Assembly: GCF_031569985.1 (NCBI RefSeq)
Contig: NZ_JAMQKA010000033.1
Location: 1 to 64,000 of the forward strand
DNA length: 64,000 nt
Direction: 5' to 3'
Source of the DNA: JAMQKA01 sp031569985
Lineage (GTDB): Bacteria > Bacteroidota > Rhodothermia > Balneolales > Balneolaceae
Part shown: in pieces, positions 41,346 through 50,838 of the stretch
How positions within the stretch are numbered: position 1 is the stretch's first letter
How the letters are laid out: each line of letters starts with the position of its first letter
Notes under the pieces: model-generated
What the model saw: the letters and a program-made list of their open reading frames with translations, nothing else
What the model was told of the DNA's origin: nothing
Databases searched by the model: none
Position numbers and translations under genes: made by a program

Positions 41346-42575
41346 ATGCGAAAACTAAATAGAGTATGTAGTGTATTTTTAGTTAGTATAATGATGCTAA
41401 TGTGGGGTTGCGACCAGCCTACAAAAGTCGAGTCCAATGAATCCAAATTAGATGATACTGCCATTGAAGCATGGCAAACCGGGCTCATTGATGGACAATA
41501 TATAATTTCGCTAAAATCAGTGGGATCGACAGAAACATTAGCTGCCAGAGCTGAAAAGACCGACGCCCAGATCGATGCTGTAGCGCAGTCAACTAGTATT
41601 GAGGCTTCAAATATTTTGAAGCGGTATACCTACTCACTCCGCGGTTTTGCTGCCAAACTCACTGATGAACAGGTAAACAGTTTGCGAAAGGATGACCGTG
41701 TGGAATATGTAGAACAGGATCAAGTTATCTCACTTGCTCCACCATGTGGTACTCCTGTAAATCCCTGTGATGGTGGAGGCGGTGGTGATGATTCGGGGCA
41801 AGCTACTCCCTGGGGAATTACTCGCGTCGGCGGTCCGGTTGCAAGTAATGGGGTCGCCTGGGTTATAGACACCGGGGTCGACTTGGATCATCCCGATCTT
41901 AATGTAGATACGGAACGCAGCGTGACGGTAATATCCAGAGGTAGCGGTTCCAAGTCGGCTGACGATGGCAATGGTCATGGCACCCATGTGGCAGGTACTA
42001 TTGCGGCAATTGATAATGATATTGACGTGGTGGGAGTCGCCTCTGGAGCTACCATTGTGGGAGTAAAAGTACTTGATAAACGGGGTAGCGGTTTAAATTC
42101 CGATGTGATAGCCGGTGTTGATTATGTAGCTGCAAATGCTGCCCCTGGCGATGTCGCTAACTTGAGCCTGGGTGGCAGTCCGTCACAGGCGCTGGATGAC
42201 GCCGTTCGATATGCGGCTGATCAAGGAGTGGTATTTGCTATTGCTGCAGGTAACAGTGGGGATGATGCCAATAATTATTCTCCCGCACGTGTGGAATACA
42301 ACAATGTGTGGACCGTCTCTGCTACTGATGAGGCTGATATTTTTGCCGATTTTTCGAACTACTCCGGACCGACGGAGCCTCCTATCGAATTTACTGGTCC
42401 AGGAGTTGATATCTTATCACTCTATGCAGATGGGGGAACGGCCACATTAAGTGGTACTTCAATGGCTTCTCCTCACGTGGCAGGGGTGCTTCTTCTTACC
42501 GGAGGAAATCCCACCTCTGACGGAACGGCTAGCGGAGATCCAGACGGAGATTCTGATCCCATTATTCACAACTAG
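41346..42575 (+). CDS. S8 subtilisin-type protease lipoprotein with I9 propeptide
   Basis: 409 residues. The signal ends at lipobox LMLMWGC (Cys22), so it is anchored and extracytoplasmic. About 50-125 is an inhibitor I9 propeptide (IISLKSVGSTETLAARAEKTDAQI ... LRKDDRVEYVEQDQVISLA). The protease has the Asp in VAWVIDTGVDLDHPDL, the His in GNGHGTHVAGTIAAI and the Ser in LSGTSMASPHVAGVLLL. After this a short Asp/Gly-rich tail (PDGDSDPIIHN) ends the chain, perhaps a calcium site. The ATG is preceded by AGGAAGGG. It has its own terminator at 42601. Confidence 0.93.
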   Translation: MRKLNRVCSVFLVSIMMLMWGCDQPTKVESNESKLDDTAIEAWQTGLIDGQYIISLKSVGSTETLAARAEKTDAQIDAVAQSTSIEASNILKRYTYSLRGFAAKLTDEQVNSLRKDDRVEYVEQDQVISLAPPCGTPVNPCDGGGGGDDSGQATPWGITRVGGPVASNGVAWVIDTGVDLDHPDLNVDTERSVTVISRGSGSKSADDGNGHGTHVAGTIAAIDNDIDVVGVASGATIVGVKVLDKRGSGLNSDVIAGVDYVAANAAPGDVANLSLGGSPSQALDDAVRYAADQGVVFAIAAGNSGDDANNYSPARVEYNNVWTVSATDEADIFADFSNYSGPTEPPIEFTGPGVDILSLYADGGTATLSGTSMASPHVAGVLLLTGGNPTSDGTASGDPDGDSDPIIHN

Positions 42576-42600
42576 ACCGAATATTACCTAAACCGGTTGA

Positions 42601-42631
42601 GGTACCTGCTAATGGGCAGGTGCCTTTTTTT
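42601..42631 (+). terminator. rho-independent terminator after S8 protease
   Basis: GGTACCTGC and GCAGGTGCC form a 9-bp stem with one T-G pair around TAATGG, followed by T7. Confidence 0.9.
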
Positions 42632-42722
42632 ATATCAGTTACTTTCATAGCCGAGGCAGAGTCCGTACTTTATCCGAGTTTAGATTTAACCTGTAATATT
42701 ATTTTATACGCTCTCTACTTGT

Positions 42723-43718
42723 ATGAAGAAAAAGTATAATGTTTACGGTATTGGAAACGCGCTGGTCGATATTGAATTTGAGGTGTCCGAGGAGTTCCTT
42801 GACAAGCATGGTGTAAAAAAAGGAGTGATGACACTCGTTGATGAAGAGACCCAGTTCCAGATGATCGAGGATATCAACCATGCCGAGACTGTTCAGAAGC
42901 CGGGGGGATCGGCTGCTAATACCGTATTTGCCGTGAGTCAATTTGGAGGAAAGGCGTTTTACTCCTGCAAAGTGGCACGCGACAAATTTGGTGACGATTA
43001 TCTCCAGGACATGAAGGACGCAGGCATTGACACTAACTTTGATCGCCAGCATAGACAAGATGGTATTACGGGCAAGTGCCTGGTGATGATTACCGATGAT
43101 GCCGATCGCACACTAAACACCTTTCTCGGTATCACCTCTACGCTTTCTACTGACGAGATCGATGAACACGCCATCAGTGATTCCGAATATGTGTACTTGG
43201 AGGGTTACCTGGTAACGTCTGATACCGGGCTGGAGGCGATGAAGAGGGCGAAAAAAGTGGCGGAGGATCACGAGGTGAAGACCGCACTGACACTCTCCGA
43301 TCCATCAGTTGTAGAAGCCTTTAAAGGCCGCTTCGAGGATGTTATTGGTGCTTCGGTAGATCTGTTGTTCTGCAATGAAGATGAAGCCAGGAAGTATACT
43401 GGTAAGTCTGATCTCATGGAGGCGCGGGAAGCTCTTAAAAAAGAGGCCAAACGTTTTGTGATTACGCAGGGAAGCAATGGTGCCATGATTTTTGATGGCG
43501 ACACGTTTATCGATATCGAGCCGTATGAGGTAAAGGCGATCGATACCAACGGGGCTGGTGACATGTTTGCCGGTGCATTTCTTTACGGAATATCCGACGG
43601 TTTGGGCTATGCTGCCTCGGGCAAGCTTGCAAGCCTGGCCTGTTCTAAAGTGGTCTCGCAGTATGGTCCCCGCCTCAAATGGCATGAAGTGCAGGATGTC
43701 CGCAAAAAATTGGTGTAA
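42723..43718 (+). CDS. PfkB-family carbohydrate/nucleoside kinase, adenosine-kinase-like
   Basis: 331 residues. The opening VYGIGNALVDIEFEVSEEFL and MQ.PGGSAANTVFAVSQFGGKAFYSCKVARDKFGDDYL, with the PfkB signature AIDTNGAGDMFAGAFLYGIS carrying the catalytic Asp, match the bacterial adenosine-kinase-like subgroup. It phosphorylates adenosine or a sugar; the subgroup assignment comes from the N-terminal pattern. It stands alone between other plus-strand genes. Confidence 0.9.
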   Translation: MKKKYNVYGIGNALVDIEFEVSEEFLDKHGVKKGVMTLVDEETQFQMIEDINHAETVQKPGGSAANTVFAVSQFGGKAFYSCKVARDKFGDDYLQDMKDAGIDTNFDRQHRQDGITGKCLVMITDDADRTLNTFLGITSTLSTDEIDEHAISDSEYVYLEGYLVTSDTGLEAMKRAKKVAEDHEVKTALTLSDPSVVEAFKGRFEDVIGASVDLLFCNEDEARKYTGKSDLMEAREALKKEAKRFVITQGSNGAMIFDGDTFIDIEPYEVKAIDTNGAGDMFAGAFLYGISDGLGYAASGKLASLACSKVVSQYGPRLKWHEVQDVRKKLV

Positions 43719-43904
43719 CAAATTTGTGGACTAGCTTAAGGTCTGCGGTATCTGCTTAATACAGTTGGTATAATATTCCCGCTGAGTTCGCAGATTATCT
43801 GAGCGATATACGGGTATATGTTTCTTTAGGGATCTCTGATTATTACTGTTGGTAAACGGTTGGCGTAATTAATTTGTATTACAAAATATTCGGAACCGAG
43901 AATT

Positions 43905-44507
43905 ATGAAAAAACTCATATTGGCAAGTCGCAACGAACACAAAATCCAGGAGCTTCGGGAAACCTTGGCAGATCTCGATATTGAGCTCAAATCAGCGCTC
44001 GATTTCAAGGAGCTGCAGGAAGTGGAAGAGGATAAGCTGACTCTTGAGGGTAATGCGTTAAAAAAAGCTCGCTATGTTTTTGAGAAAACGGGTCTCCCCA
44101 CTTTGGCAGATGACACCGGGCTGGAGGTTGATGCACTTGATGGGCGCCCGGGCGTGTTTTCTGCACGCTATGCTGGTGAAGATGCCTCCTACCAGGATAA
44201 CACCGACAAGCTGTTGGCAGAGCTGGCAAAAGTCGATAATAAAGATCGATTAGCCCAGTTCCGAACGGTGGTGGCTTTTATTGACGAAAATGGAGAGAAG
44301 CATTTTTTTGAAGGCATCTGCCGCGGGAAGATCCTGAAGGAAGAGCGGGGAGATAAAGGCTTTGGATATGATCCTGTTTTCCAGCCTGAGGGCTATGAAG
44401 AGACATTTGCGCAGCTTGATTCCGAAGAAAAGAATAACATCAGCCACCGCGGTCGGGCTATCCAGAAATTTTATGACTGGCTGCAAAACGCAATGCGTGA
44501 CGAGTGA
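43905..44507 (+). CDS. rdgB: XTP/dITP pyrophosphatase RdgB (HAM1)
   Basis: 200 residues, usual length. House-cleaning hydrolase of XTP, ITP and dITP. Diagnostic are LILASRNEHKIQELRETLADL at the start, TLEGNALKKARYVFEKTGLPTLADDTGLEVDALDGRPGVFSARYAG, FEGICRGKIL and GDKGFGYDPVFQPEGYEETFAQL. The ATG is preceded by a weak ribosome site. Text of the TCACGTATTACTCATCACGCATTAC repeat type follows its stop. Confidence 0.96.
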   Translation: MKKLILASRNEHKIQELRETLADLDIELKSALDFKELQEVEEDKLTLEGNALKKARYVFEKTGLPTLADDTGLEVDALDGRPGVFSARYAGEDASYQDNTDKLLAELAKVDNKDRLAQFRTVVAFIDENGEKHFFEGICRGKILKEERGDKGFGYDPVFQPEGYEETFAQLDSEEKNNISHRGRAIQKFYDWLQNAMRDE

Positions 44508-44551
44508 TGCGTAACAGTTTTCATCACGTATCACGTATTACTCATCACGCA

Positions 44552-46468
44552 TTACTTGAACTTATGCCGCACAAAAGCCTCTATCGCTTCATACTCAGCA
44601 AAGCCGAGCTTGTCATAGAGTTGTGCCGTCCCGCGGTTTCGCTCCTCGGAACGCTGCCAGAATTCGCGTTCATCCGGACCTGGAAACAGCGGCCGGTCTT
44701 TCTGTGACTGGTGCTTGAAAATGGCACGTCGCTTTTTGGCCAGCTCCTGTGGACTAATGGGCACTGCCATTTCAATCTCGTTAATATCCCACTCCTGCCA
44801 GGCACCACGGTAGAGCCAAACAAAGCAATCTTCTGCCCAGTCGTCATCCTTGCACTCCTCCAGTGCGTTGAAGATTGCTTTCAGGCAGACGCGGTGCGTG
44901 CCGTGTGGATCAGAAAGATCGCCGGCGGCATATACCTGGTGAGGCTTCACTTCACGCAATAACTCTTTGACGATATCGACATCGGCCTGGGAAAGAGGTT
45001 TCTTTTTGACGCGACCCGTTTCATAGAACGGCATATCCAGAAAATGAAGATTCTCTTCAGGGATGCCGCAGTACCGCCCGGCTGCCTTTGCCTCACTACG
45101 CCGGATCAGGCCCTTTATATGTTTGATTTCATCCGAATCGATCTGCCCGGGCTGCTTTTCCTCGATGAATTTTTTGATGTTTGAGAGCCGCGTTTCGGTG
45201 TCTTTCTGGTTGATTTCAAAGATCTCATTATAGTCAGAAACAAAATCAACAAACCGGATCACATCATCATCAAAAACGGCAATATTTCCCGATGTTTGAT
45301 ACGCCACATGGACTTCATGGCCGTGTTCAACCAGCCTGATGAGCGTGCCGCCCATCGAGATTACATCGTCATCCGGGTGGGGACTAAAGACGATGGCACG
45401 CTTCGGGAACGGCTCTTTTCGCTCCGGCCGGTTGGTGTCGTCAGCATTGGGCTTGCCCCCGGGCCAGCCGGTGATGGTATGTTGTAGCTCATTGAATACC
45501 TTGAGGTTTATGTTATATGCCGGACCGTGTTGCGTAAGCAGATCCCCCATGCCGTGCTCGTTGTAGTCCTCATCCGTGAGTTTAAGCACAGGTTTATCTA
45601 CCTTCTGGCAGAGCCAGACCACACCTTTTCGGATCAGCTTGTCATCCCAGTCGCATGATGTGAGTATCCAGGGCGTTTTACGTCGAGTAAGTTCAGCTGC
45701 CGAGGCTTCATCTAAAATAACGGTCGCGTTGGGGTGCTCCTGTAGGTAGGTGGCCGGCACTCTTTCATGTATCGGACCTTCCACCGCCTCACGGATGATC
45801 GGAGCCTTCCCTTCGCCCCAGGCCATCATGAAAATGCGGTCGGCATCCAGGATGGTACCGATTCCCATTGTAATCGCCCGGCGCGGGACGTGCTCTTCTC
45901 CAAAAAAGTCACTCGCCGCGTCCTTGCGCGTAATACGGTCCAGCGTAATCAGGCGGGTCCGGGAGTCCGGTCTTGATCCCGGCTCATTAAATCCGATATG
46001 CCCGGTTCGGCCGATGCCCAGGATCTGGATATCGAGTCCACCGGCATCTTTAATTTTTTGCTCATACTCCTCGCAATAGGTCGAAATCTCATCTTCCTCA
46101 AGCGTCCCATCGGGGATGTGAACCTGGTCCTCCGGGATGTCGATATCATCAAACAGGTGCTCCTTCATAAATCGTACATAGCTCTGCAGGGAGTTCGGCT
46201 TCATCGGGTAGTACTCATCCAGGTTAAAGGTGATCACATTTTTAAAACTCAATCCCTCCTTTTTGTGCATCCGCACCAGTTCATCATACAACTTGGTGGG
46301 GGTGGAGCCGGTGGCCAATCCCAAGACTGTAGGCTCATTGTCCTCATTATTTTTCCTGATTAAGTCGGCGATCTCTTGAGCAATGGCCTTTGTTGCTGTT
46401 ACTGAGTCGGAATAAATTTCAGTAGGAATATTTTCGTAGTACTTTGTTTTTTTTTCGGAGTTGAGCAT
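44552..46468 (-). CDS. nagB: glucosamine-6-phosphate deaminase fused to PIG-L deacetylase-like domain
   Basis: 638 residues. About 1-280 is NagB (LGLATGSTPTKLYDELVRMH; FNLDEYYPM; ILGIGRTGHIGFNEPGS), which turns glucosamine-6-phosphate into fructose-6-phosphate and ammonia. About 360-620 is a PIG-L/LmbE domain with the zinc motif FSPHPDDDVISMGG and a late YAAGDLSDPHGTHRVC. Such fusions are known in Bacteroidetes and relatives; the second domain may deacetylate an N-acetylglucosamine derivative, so one chain could carry out two steps. It is divergent from the plus-strand acyltransferase and symporter genes. Confidence 0.95.
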   Translation of the reverse strand: MLNSEKKTKYYENIPTEIYSDSVTATKAIAQEIADLIRKNNEDNEPTVLGLATGSTPTKLYDELVRMHKKEGLSFKNVITFNLDEYYPMKPNSLQSYVRFMKEHLFDDIDIPEDQVHIPDGTLEEDEISTYCEEYEQKIKDAGGLDIQILGIGRTGHIGFNEPGSRPDSRTRLITLDRITRKDAASDFFGEEHVPRRAITMGIGTILDADRIFMMAWGEGKAPIIREAVEGPIHERVPATYLQEHPNATVILDEASAAELTRRKTPWILTSCDWDDKLIRKGVVWLCQKVDKPVLKLTDEDYNEHGMGDLLTQHGPAYNINLKVFNELQHTITGWPGGKPNADDTNRPERKEPFPKRAIVFSPHPDDDVISMGGTLIRLVEHGHEVHVAYQTSGNIAVFDDDVIRFVDFVSDYNEIFEINQKDTETRLSNIKKFIEEKQPGQIDSDEIKHIKGLIRRSEAKAAGRYCGIPEENLHFLDMPFYETGRVKKKPLSQADVDIVKELLREVKPHQVYAAGDLSDPHGTHRVCLKAIFNALEECKDDDWAEDCFVWLYRGAWQEWDINEIEMAVPISPQELAKKRRAIFKHQSQKDRPLFPGPDEREFWQRSEERNRGTAQLYDKLGFAEYEAIEAFVRHKFK

Positions 46469-46635
46469 ATAGTCTGATTTTTGATTCTAGAAAAATAATC
46501 CTATTTACGATCTAACGTGATGAAACTGCGGTGGGTATGGCATCTATCCCCGGTAACCTTATAATAGTAATTTTGCACCACCCTTGCTTCAACAGATTAT
46601 TGGCCTATATAGTAAAATGAAAGAACAAATGTAAA

Positions 46636-47769
46636 ATGGTAAAACGAAAAGAGCGGTTAATCTCTTTGGATGTCTTTCGGGGTATAACAATTGCCGGAAT
46701 GATCCTGGTCAATAACCCGGGAACATGGTCGCATATTTATGATCCGTTGGAACATGCCCAGTGGCATGGCTGGACGCCTACCGACCTGATTTTTCCATTC
46801 TTTTTGTTCATTGTTGGCGTAGCCATGGTCTACTCGTTTAACAGCCTGGAGAGCAAAGGGGTATCCAAAAAAGAGATCTATAAAAAAGTAGTGATACGAT
46901 CCTCCCTGTTGTTTGCCATAGGGGTAGGCATGGCGATTTTTCCTGTGTTCAGGCTGGAGCCGTTCCGACTGTTTGATCTATCTACCATCCGTATAATGGG
47001 AGTGTTGCAGCGGATTGGTCTCTGCTACCTGTTCGCTTCTATTATTTACCTGGAATTCAGAAAACCTCTCAATCTTGCGTGGTGGGCGGCAGGGTTGCTT
47101 GGGTTTTACTGGACCATTATGATGCTGGTGCCGGTACCGGGCCACGGGGCAGGACAGCTCACTATGGAAGGGAACCTGGCCACCTATATTGACAATGCAA
47201 TTCTCGGCGCCCGCACCTGGCAGCCGGGTTGGGAACCGGAGGGATTCCTGAGTACGATTCCCGCAATCGGTACCGTACTGTTGGGCCTGCTAACCGGTCA
47301 ATTACTTAATTCAGATAGAAGCAAGGAAGACAAAGCGCTCTATATGTATGTCTTTGGCAGCCTGGGACTGCTGGCCGGAGTAATTGTTAATCAATGGTTC
47401 CCGATCAACAAAGGGCTCTGGACCAGTTCATATGTGCTGTTGACCGGTGGTATCGCACTCCTTTTCCTGGCTTTCTGCTACTGGCTGATCGACATTAAAG
47501 AAGTGAAATGGTGGACGAAGCCGTTTGTGATATTCGGCATGAATGCCCTGGCTGTCTATGTGATGGCGGAACTGTGTTCGAAGTTGATTTCGATGATCCC
47601 TGCACCTACCGGTTCTGCGGGTTCCATCAAAGGGATGATCTACCACGACCTTCTGCTTCCGCTGACAGATCCCATCAATGCCTCATTGATGTTTGCGGTA
47701 GGTTACGTAGTGTTTTGGTTGTGGGTGATGTCGATATTTTACCGCAAAAAAATCTTTATCAAAATATAG
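46636..47769 (+). CDS. HGSNAT-like membrane acyltransferase (DUF5009/YeiB-type)
   Basis: 377 residues with about ten membrane segments. RLISLDVFRGITIAGMILVNNPGTWSHIYDPLEHAQWHGWTPTDLIFPFFLFIVGVAMVYS is the start of bacterial proteins related to human heparan-alpha-glucosaminide N-acetyltransferase, which acetylates glucosamine across the membrane. The family His-containing loop (HAQWHGW) is present. It is followed by a sodium:solute symporter and is opposite the NagB fusion, which fits an amino-sugar uptake and handling group (inference). Confidence 0.88.
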   Translation: MVKRKERLISLDVFRGITIAGMILVNNPGTWSHIYDPLEHAQWHGWTPTDLIFPFFLFIVGVAMVYSFNSLESKGVSKKEIYKKVVIRSSLLFAIGVGMAIFPVFRLEPFRLFDLSTIRIMGVLQRIGLCYLFASIIYLEFRKPLNLAWWAAGLLGFYWTIMMLVPVPGHGAGQLTMEGNLATYIDNAILGARTWQPGWEPEGFLSTIPAIGTVLLGLLTGQLLNSDRSKEDKALYMYVFGSLGLLAGVIVNQWFPINKGLWTSSYVLLTGGIALLFLAFCYWLIDIKEVKWWTKPFVIFGMNALAVYVMAELCSKLISMIPAPTGSAGSIKGMIYHDLLLPLTDPINASLMFAVGYVVFWLWVMSIFYRKKIFIKI

Positions 47770-47844
47770 TAAAGAGGTGTTGGGAGGGAGTTGCACTCCC
47801 GACTCATGAGCTATAAACCTGCTACTAAATAAAGGGATTATATT

Positions 47845-49383
47845 TTGGAATTCAGTGTCATAGATTACATCGTTATCGTACTTTACCTGGTCGGGGTGGC
47901 GGTTATCGGCATCCGAATTGCCGGTAAGCAGACGTCAACCTCTGACTACTTTTTGGGAGGACATGGCATTCCCTGGTGGGCGGTTTTATTCTCCGTTGTG
48001 GCAACCGAAACCAGCACGTTGACATTCATAAGTATACCGGCAGTGGCGTATGGGGGAGACCTTACGTTTCTTCAAATTACACTGGGCTACATCGTGGGGC
48101 GCATACTGGTGAGCCTGTTTTTTCTTCCCAAATATTATGAAGGTAACCTGACGACTGCCTACCAGTTCCTTGCCAACCGCTTCGGTCCCTCCATGCGCAA
48201 TGCCGCAAGCACCACGTTTATGATAACACGCTTGCTGGCCGACGGGGTGCGCCTCTTCGCCACTGCCATTCCACTGGCCATTATTTTGCGACTGGGCGGT
48301 GCATTTTCCGGGTGGGGTGACCTGGAAGTATACCTGCTCTCCATAACGGCCATTTCTGCGATAACTCTCATTTATACGCTGATCGGTGGTATCAAGGCTG
48401 TGGTTTGGATGGATGTGATGCAGATGGCTGTATATATCGGTGGAGCGCTGCTGGCGATGGGTATCATGATCAATGGATTGCCTAACGGCGCATGGGGGGC
48501 TGTTTCTACGGCTCTTGAGGCAGGAAAGTTAAATCTTGTTGATTTCGGTTTTGACATGAACTTTTCTGATTTTATCGCTGCCCCTTACACCTTTTTTACG
48601 GCCTTGATAGGTGGGGCTATTTTTTCGGTCGCCTCCCACGGAACCGATCAGCTGATCGTGCAGCGGCTGCTGACGACTCAGAATCTTAAAAACAGCCAAA
48701 GGGCTCTGGTCTGGAGTGGATTTGTTGTAGCGCTGCAATTCGCCCTGTTCCTGGTGATCGGCCTCCTGCTGTACGCCTTTTATAATGCCCAGCCCGCCGA
48801 AGCACTGGGTTTAGCCACCACCGACGAAATTTTTGCCAAATTTATTGTTGAGCAGCTTCCCGTCGGGCTTTCGGGCTTGATTGTGGCCGCCCTTTTTGCG
48901 GCTGCCATGAGCAGCCTGAGCTCCTCCCTTAACTCGCTGGCTTCTTCCACAACACTGGATCTTTACAAACCCTACTTTGGCAAAGAAAATACCGAGGCTG
49001 AAGACCTGCGCATTTCACGCATCATCACTATTGGTTGGGCGATTATCCTTACAGGATCAGCCTTTTTCTTTGCAATTCTTCAGCTGCAGGAGGGAGAGCG
49101 ACCCGCGGTGGTGGAGCTCGGTTTGGGAATCGCTTCCTATACATATGGTGGGCTGCTCGGGGCTTTCGTGCTCGGCCGCTGGTTTGATTCACCTGATCTG
49201 ACTGATGCGTTGATCGGCTTTTTTGCGGGATTGATCTCGTTGCTTTTTATGGTAGAGGGACCGATCCAGAACTTGTTGCCCGGTGAAGCCCTGGCTATTG
49301 CATGGCCGCTCTATACCGTAGTGGGAAGCCTCATAGTGGTAGTCGTGGGTAATCTTTCCTGGTGGACAAGAAGAGCGAGCTAA
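47845..49383 (+). CDS. sodium:solute symporter (SSS family)
   Basis: 512 residues with about 13 membrane segments. The SSS pattern is visible at SDYFLGGHGIPWWAVLFSVVATETSTLTFISIPAVAYGGDLTFLQ, then YTLIGGIKAVVWMDVMQ and AALFAAAMSSLSSSLNSLASSTTLDLYKPYF. It starts at TTG 47845 with AAAGGG eight bases before. It probably takes up a sugar or sialic-acid-like solute with sodium. The gap of 75 bp to the HGSNAT-like gene allows one transcript. Confidence 0.92.
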   Translation: MEFSVIDYIVIVLYLVGVAVIGIRIAGKQTSTSDYFLGGHGIPWWAVLFSVVATETSTLTFISIPAVAYGGDLTFLQITLGYIVGRILVSLFFLPKYYEGNLTTAYQFLANRFGPSMRNAASTTFMITRLLADGVRLFATAIPLAIILRLGGAFSGWGDLEVYLLSITAISAITLIYTLIGGIKAVVWMDVMQMAVYIGGALLAMGIMINGLPNGAWGAVSTALEAGKLNLVDFGFDMNFSDFIAAPYTFFTALIGGAIFSVASHGTDQLIVQRLLTTQNLKNSQRALVWSGFVVALQFALFLVIGLLLYAFYNAQPAEALGLATTDEIFAKFIVEQLPVGLSGLIVAALFAAAMSSLSSSLNSLASSTTLDLYKPYFGKENTEAEDLRISRIITIGWAIILTGSAFFFAILQLQEGERPAVVELGLGIASYTYGGLLGAFVLGRWFDSPDLTDALIGFFAGLISLLFMVEGPIQNLLPGEALAIAWPLYTVVGSLIVVVVGNLSWWTRRAS

Positions 49384-49539
49384 GTTATTACACAAAGTGT
49401 CACAAAGAATTCACAGAGTTACACAAGGGACTCAGTGAAAAGAATTCTATGTGACGCTCTGTGATACTTTTTTCTAAATTCAGCTTAGAAGATGCTAAAA
49501 CCTTCAACCTTCAACATGTAACCCTCAAACGTTAAACCT
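49384..49539. repeat. intergenic dispersed-repeat fragments
   Basis: Imperfect copies of CACAAAGAATTCACAGAGTT / GAATTCTATGTGACGCTCTGTG at 49391-49470, then CCTTCAACCTTCAAC at 49500-49515. Such text is also found at 21213-21370 and 34435-34490. Confidence 0.45.
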
Positions 49540-49962
49540 ATGAAACGAGTAACCGGCATTGGCGGAGTTTTTTTTAAAAGCAAAGACTCGAAAAAAACAA
49601 GGGCTTGGTATAAGAAGCACCTGGGTATCGACAGTGGGGAATACGGCGGTACCTTTGAGTGGCGACATTCCGATGATAAAGATAAAAAGGGTTTTACTGC
49701 ATGGGGACCTTTTAAAGATGACACCGAATATTTTGATCCCAGTGAGCGGGAATTTATGATCAATTACCGGGTGGATGATCTCGAAGCGTTGATTGAAGTG
49801 TTAAAAGAGGAAGGCGTCGAAATTGTGGGCGAAATTGAGGAGTATGAGTATGGCAAATTCGGCTGGATCATTGATCCCGACGGTACGAAAATCGAGCTTT
49901 GGGAACCCAATGACGAGGTGTATGCGAATATTGCAGGAGAGGGACTCAACAAAAGCAGTTAA
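49540..49962 (+). CDS. VOC (glyoxalase/bleomycin-resistance) family protein
   Basis: 140 residues. RVTGIGGVFFKSKDSKKTRAWYKKHLGIDSGEYGGTFEW at the start and IVGEIEEYEYGKFGWIIDPDGTKIELWEPND at the end form the two beta-alpha-beta-beta-beta modules of a VOC protein. The C-terminal metal ligand Glu in KIELWEP is kept; the N-terminal one is not clear. It may be a metal-dependent dioxygenase, lyase or binding protein. It is convergent with the NUDIX regulator, with 2 bp between the stops. Confidence 0.88.
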   Translation: MKRVTGIGGVFFKSKDSKKTRAWYKKHLGIDSGEYGGTFEWRHSDDKDKKGFTAWGPFKDDTEYFDPSEREFMINYRVDDLEALIEVLKEEGVEIVGEIEEYEYGKFGWIIDPDGTKIELWEPNDEVYANIAGEGLNKSS

Positions 49963-49964
49963 GT

Positions 49965-50696
49965 CTAGTTGTCCTTAACAAATCGATAGAGATAGGGCGC
50001 GCGGTGGGCACCGCCCGTTTTCTTTTTGCCGATCCGTTTGAGATTTCCAGAATTGACCATTTTACGGTGAAAGCTGGTCCGATTGATTTTTTTCTCAAGG
50101 ATCGTCTCATGCAGGCTTCGTAGCTCTCCCATGGTAAAGGTCTCTGACATAAGGTTATAACTGATCGGCATATGCTCAATATTCTCTTTTAGTGTGTCAA
50201 GAGCATATTGAATGATAAGACGGTGATCTTGAATCAACTCGGGAAGTTCGTCAAGATCACACCAGAAACAGCTGTCAGATAATTTATCAGGTGTGGGATG
50301 TGCCTTGGAAAAATCGACAAGAGCGTAATATCCAACCGAAATAAAACGCTGCATCAGAAAATGGTCCTCTGTAGCAGCTACCCCGTTCGCTTTCAACACG
50401 CCCCGCATGTATTCGGTATCATATCTTTCCATGTTCCCAAACGTGTGAAATTGATCCAGGTAGATATTGTCTAAAGAAGTTCGCTCCCTCAGCGTACGTT
50501 CGGCGGCTTCGTCAAGATCTTCATCTTTGTAGACGAATCCACCCGGCAAGGCAAGATAGCCGGTATTTTTAAACTCCAGAATCAAGATTTTTAACTCCCG
50601 GTCATGATAACCAAAGATTACACAGTCAATTGAAATACCGGGGAGAAACCGGGACCAATCTGTGTCTTTTATGCCTTCAATTTGTGGCTTTTCCAT
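49965..50696 (-). CDS. NUDIX-winged-helix transcription regulator (NrtR/AraR-type)
   Basis: 243 residues. About 20-155 is a NUDIX fold (VIFGYHDRELKILILEFKNTGYLALPGGFVYKDEDLDEAAERTLRERTSL) with a degraded NUDIX helix (LRERTSL for REUXEEXGU), so it is probably a ligand-binding rather than catalytic domain. About 160-243 is a winged helix (MSETFTMGELRSLHETILEKKINRTSFHRKMVNSGNLKRIG). This layout is that of NrtR and of the Bacteroides AraR-type regulators of sugar use. A perfect inverted repeat lies 79 bp upstream of its start, shared with the divergent esterase gene, which suggests autoregulation. Confidence 0.93.
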   Translation of the reverse strand: MEKPQIEGIKDTDWSRFLPGISIDCVIFGYHDRELKILILEFKNTGYLALPGGFVYKDEDLDEAAERTLRERTSLDNIYLDQFHTFGNMERYDTEYMRGVLKANGVAATEDHFLMQRFISVGYYALVDFSKAHPTPDKLSDSCFWCDLDELPELIQDHRLIIQYALDTLKENIEHMPISYNLMSETFTMGELRSLHETILEKKINRTSFHRKMVNSGNLKRIGKKKTGGAHRAPYLYRFVKDN

Positions 50697-50774
50697 ATTT
50701 CAATTAGTTAGTCAACTGGATCAAATGATGATTTAAAGATAAAAAAATTTGTCTAATTACGTTAATACTATTAC

Positions 50775-50797
50775 TATTGTTGCTCTATGCAACAATA
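50775..50797. promoter_or_regulatory. operator candidate 1 of the NUDIX regulator
   Basis: A perfect inverted repeat ATTGTTGC-TCTAT-GCAACAAT, extended by T/A, between the divergent regulator and esterase genes. The same pattern occurs at 52948-52968 and 59429-59451. Confidence 0.8.
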
Positions 50798-50838
50798 AGA
50801 TTAATGTACTGGGGAAATAAGAATTATCACATTAAAAT

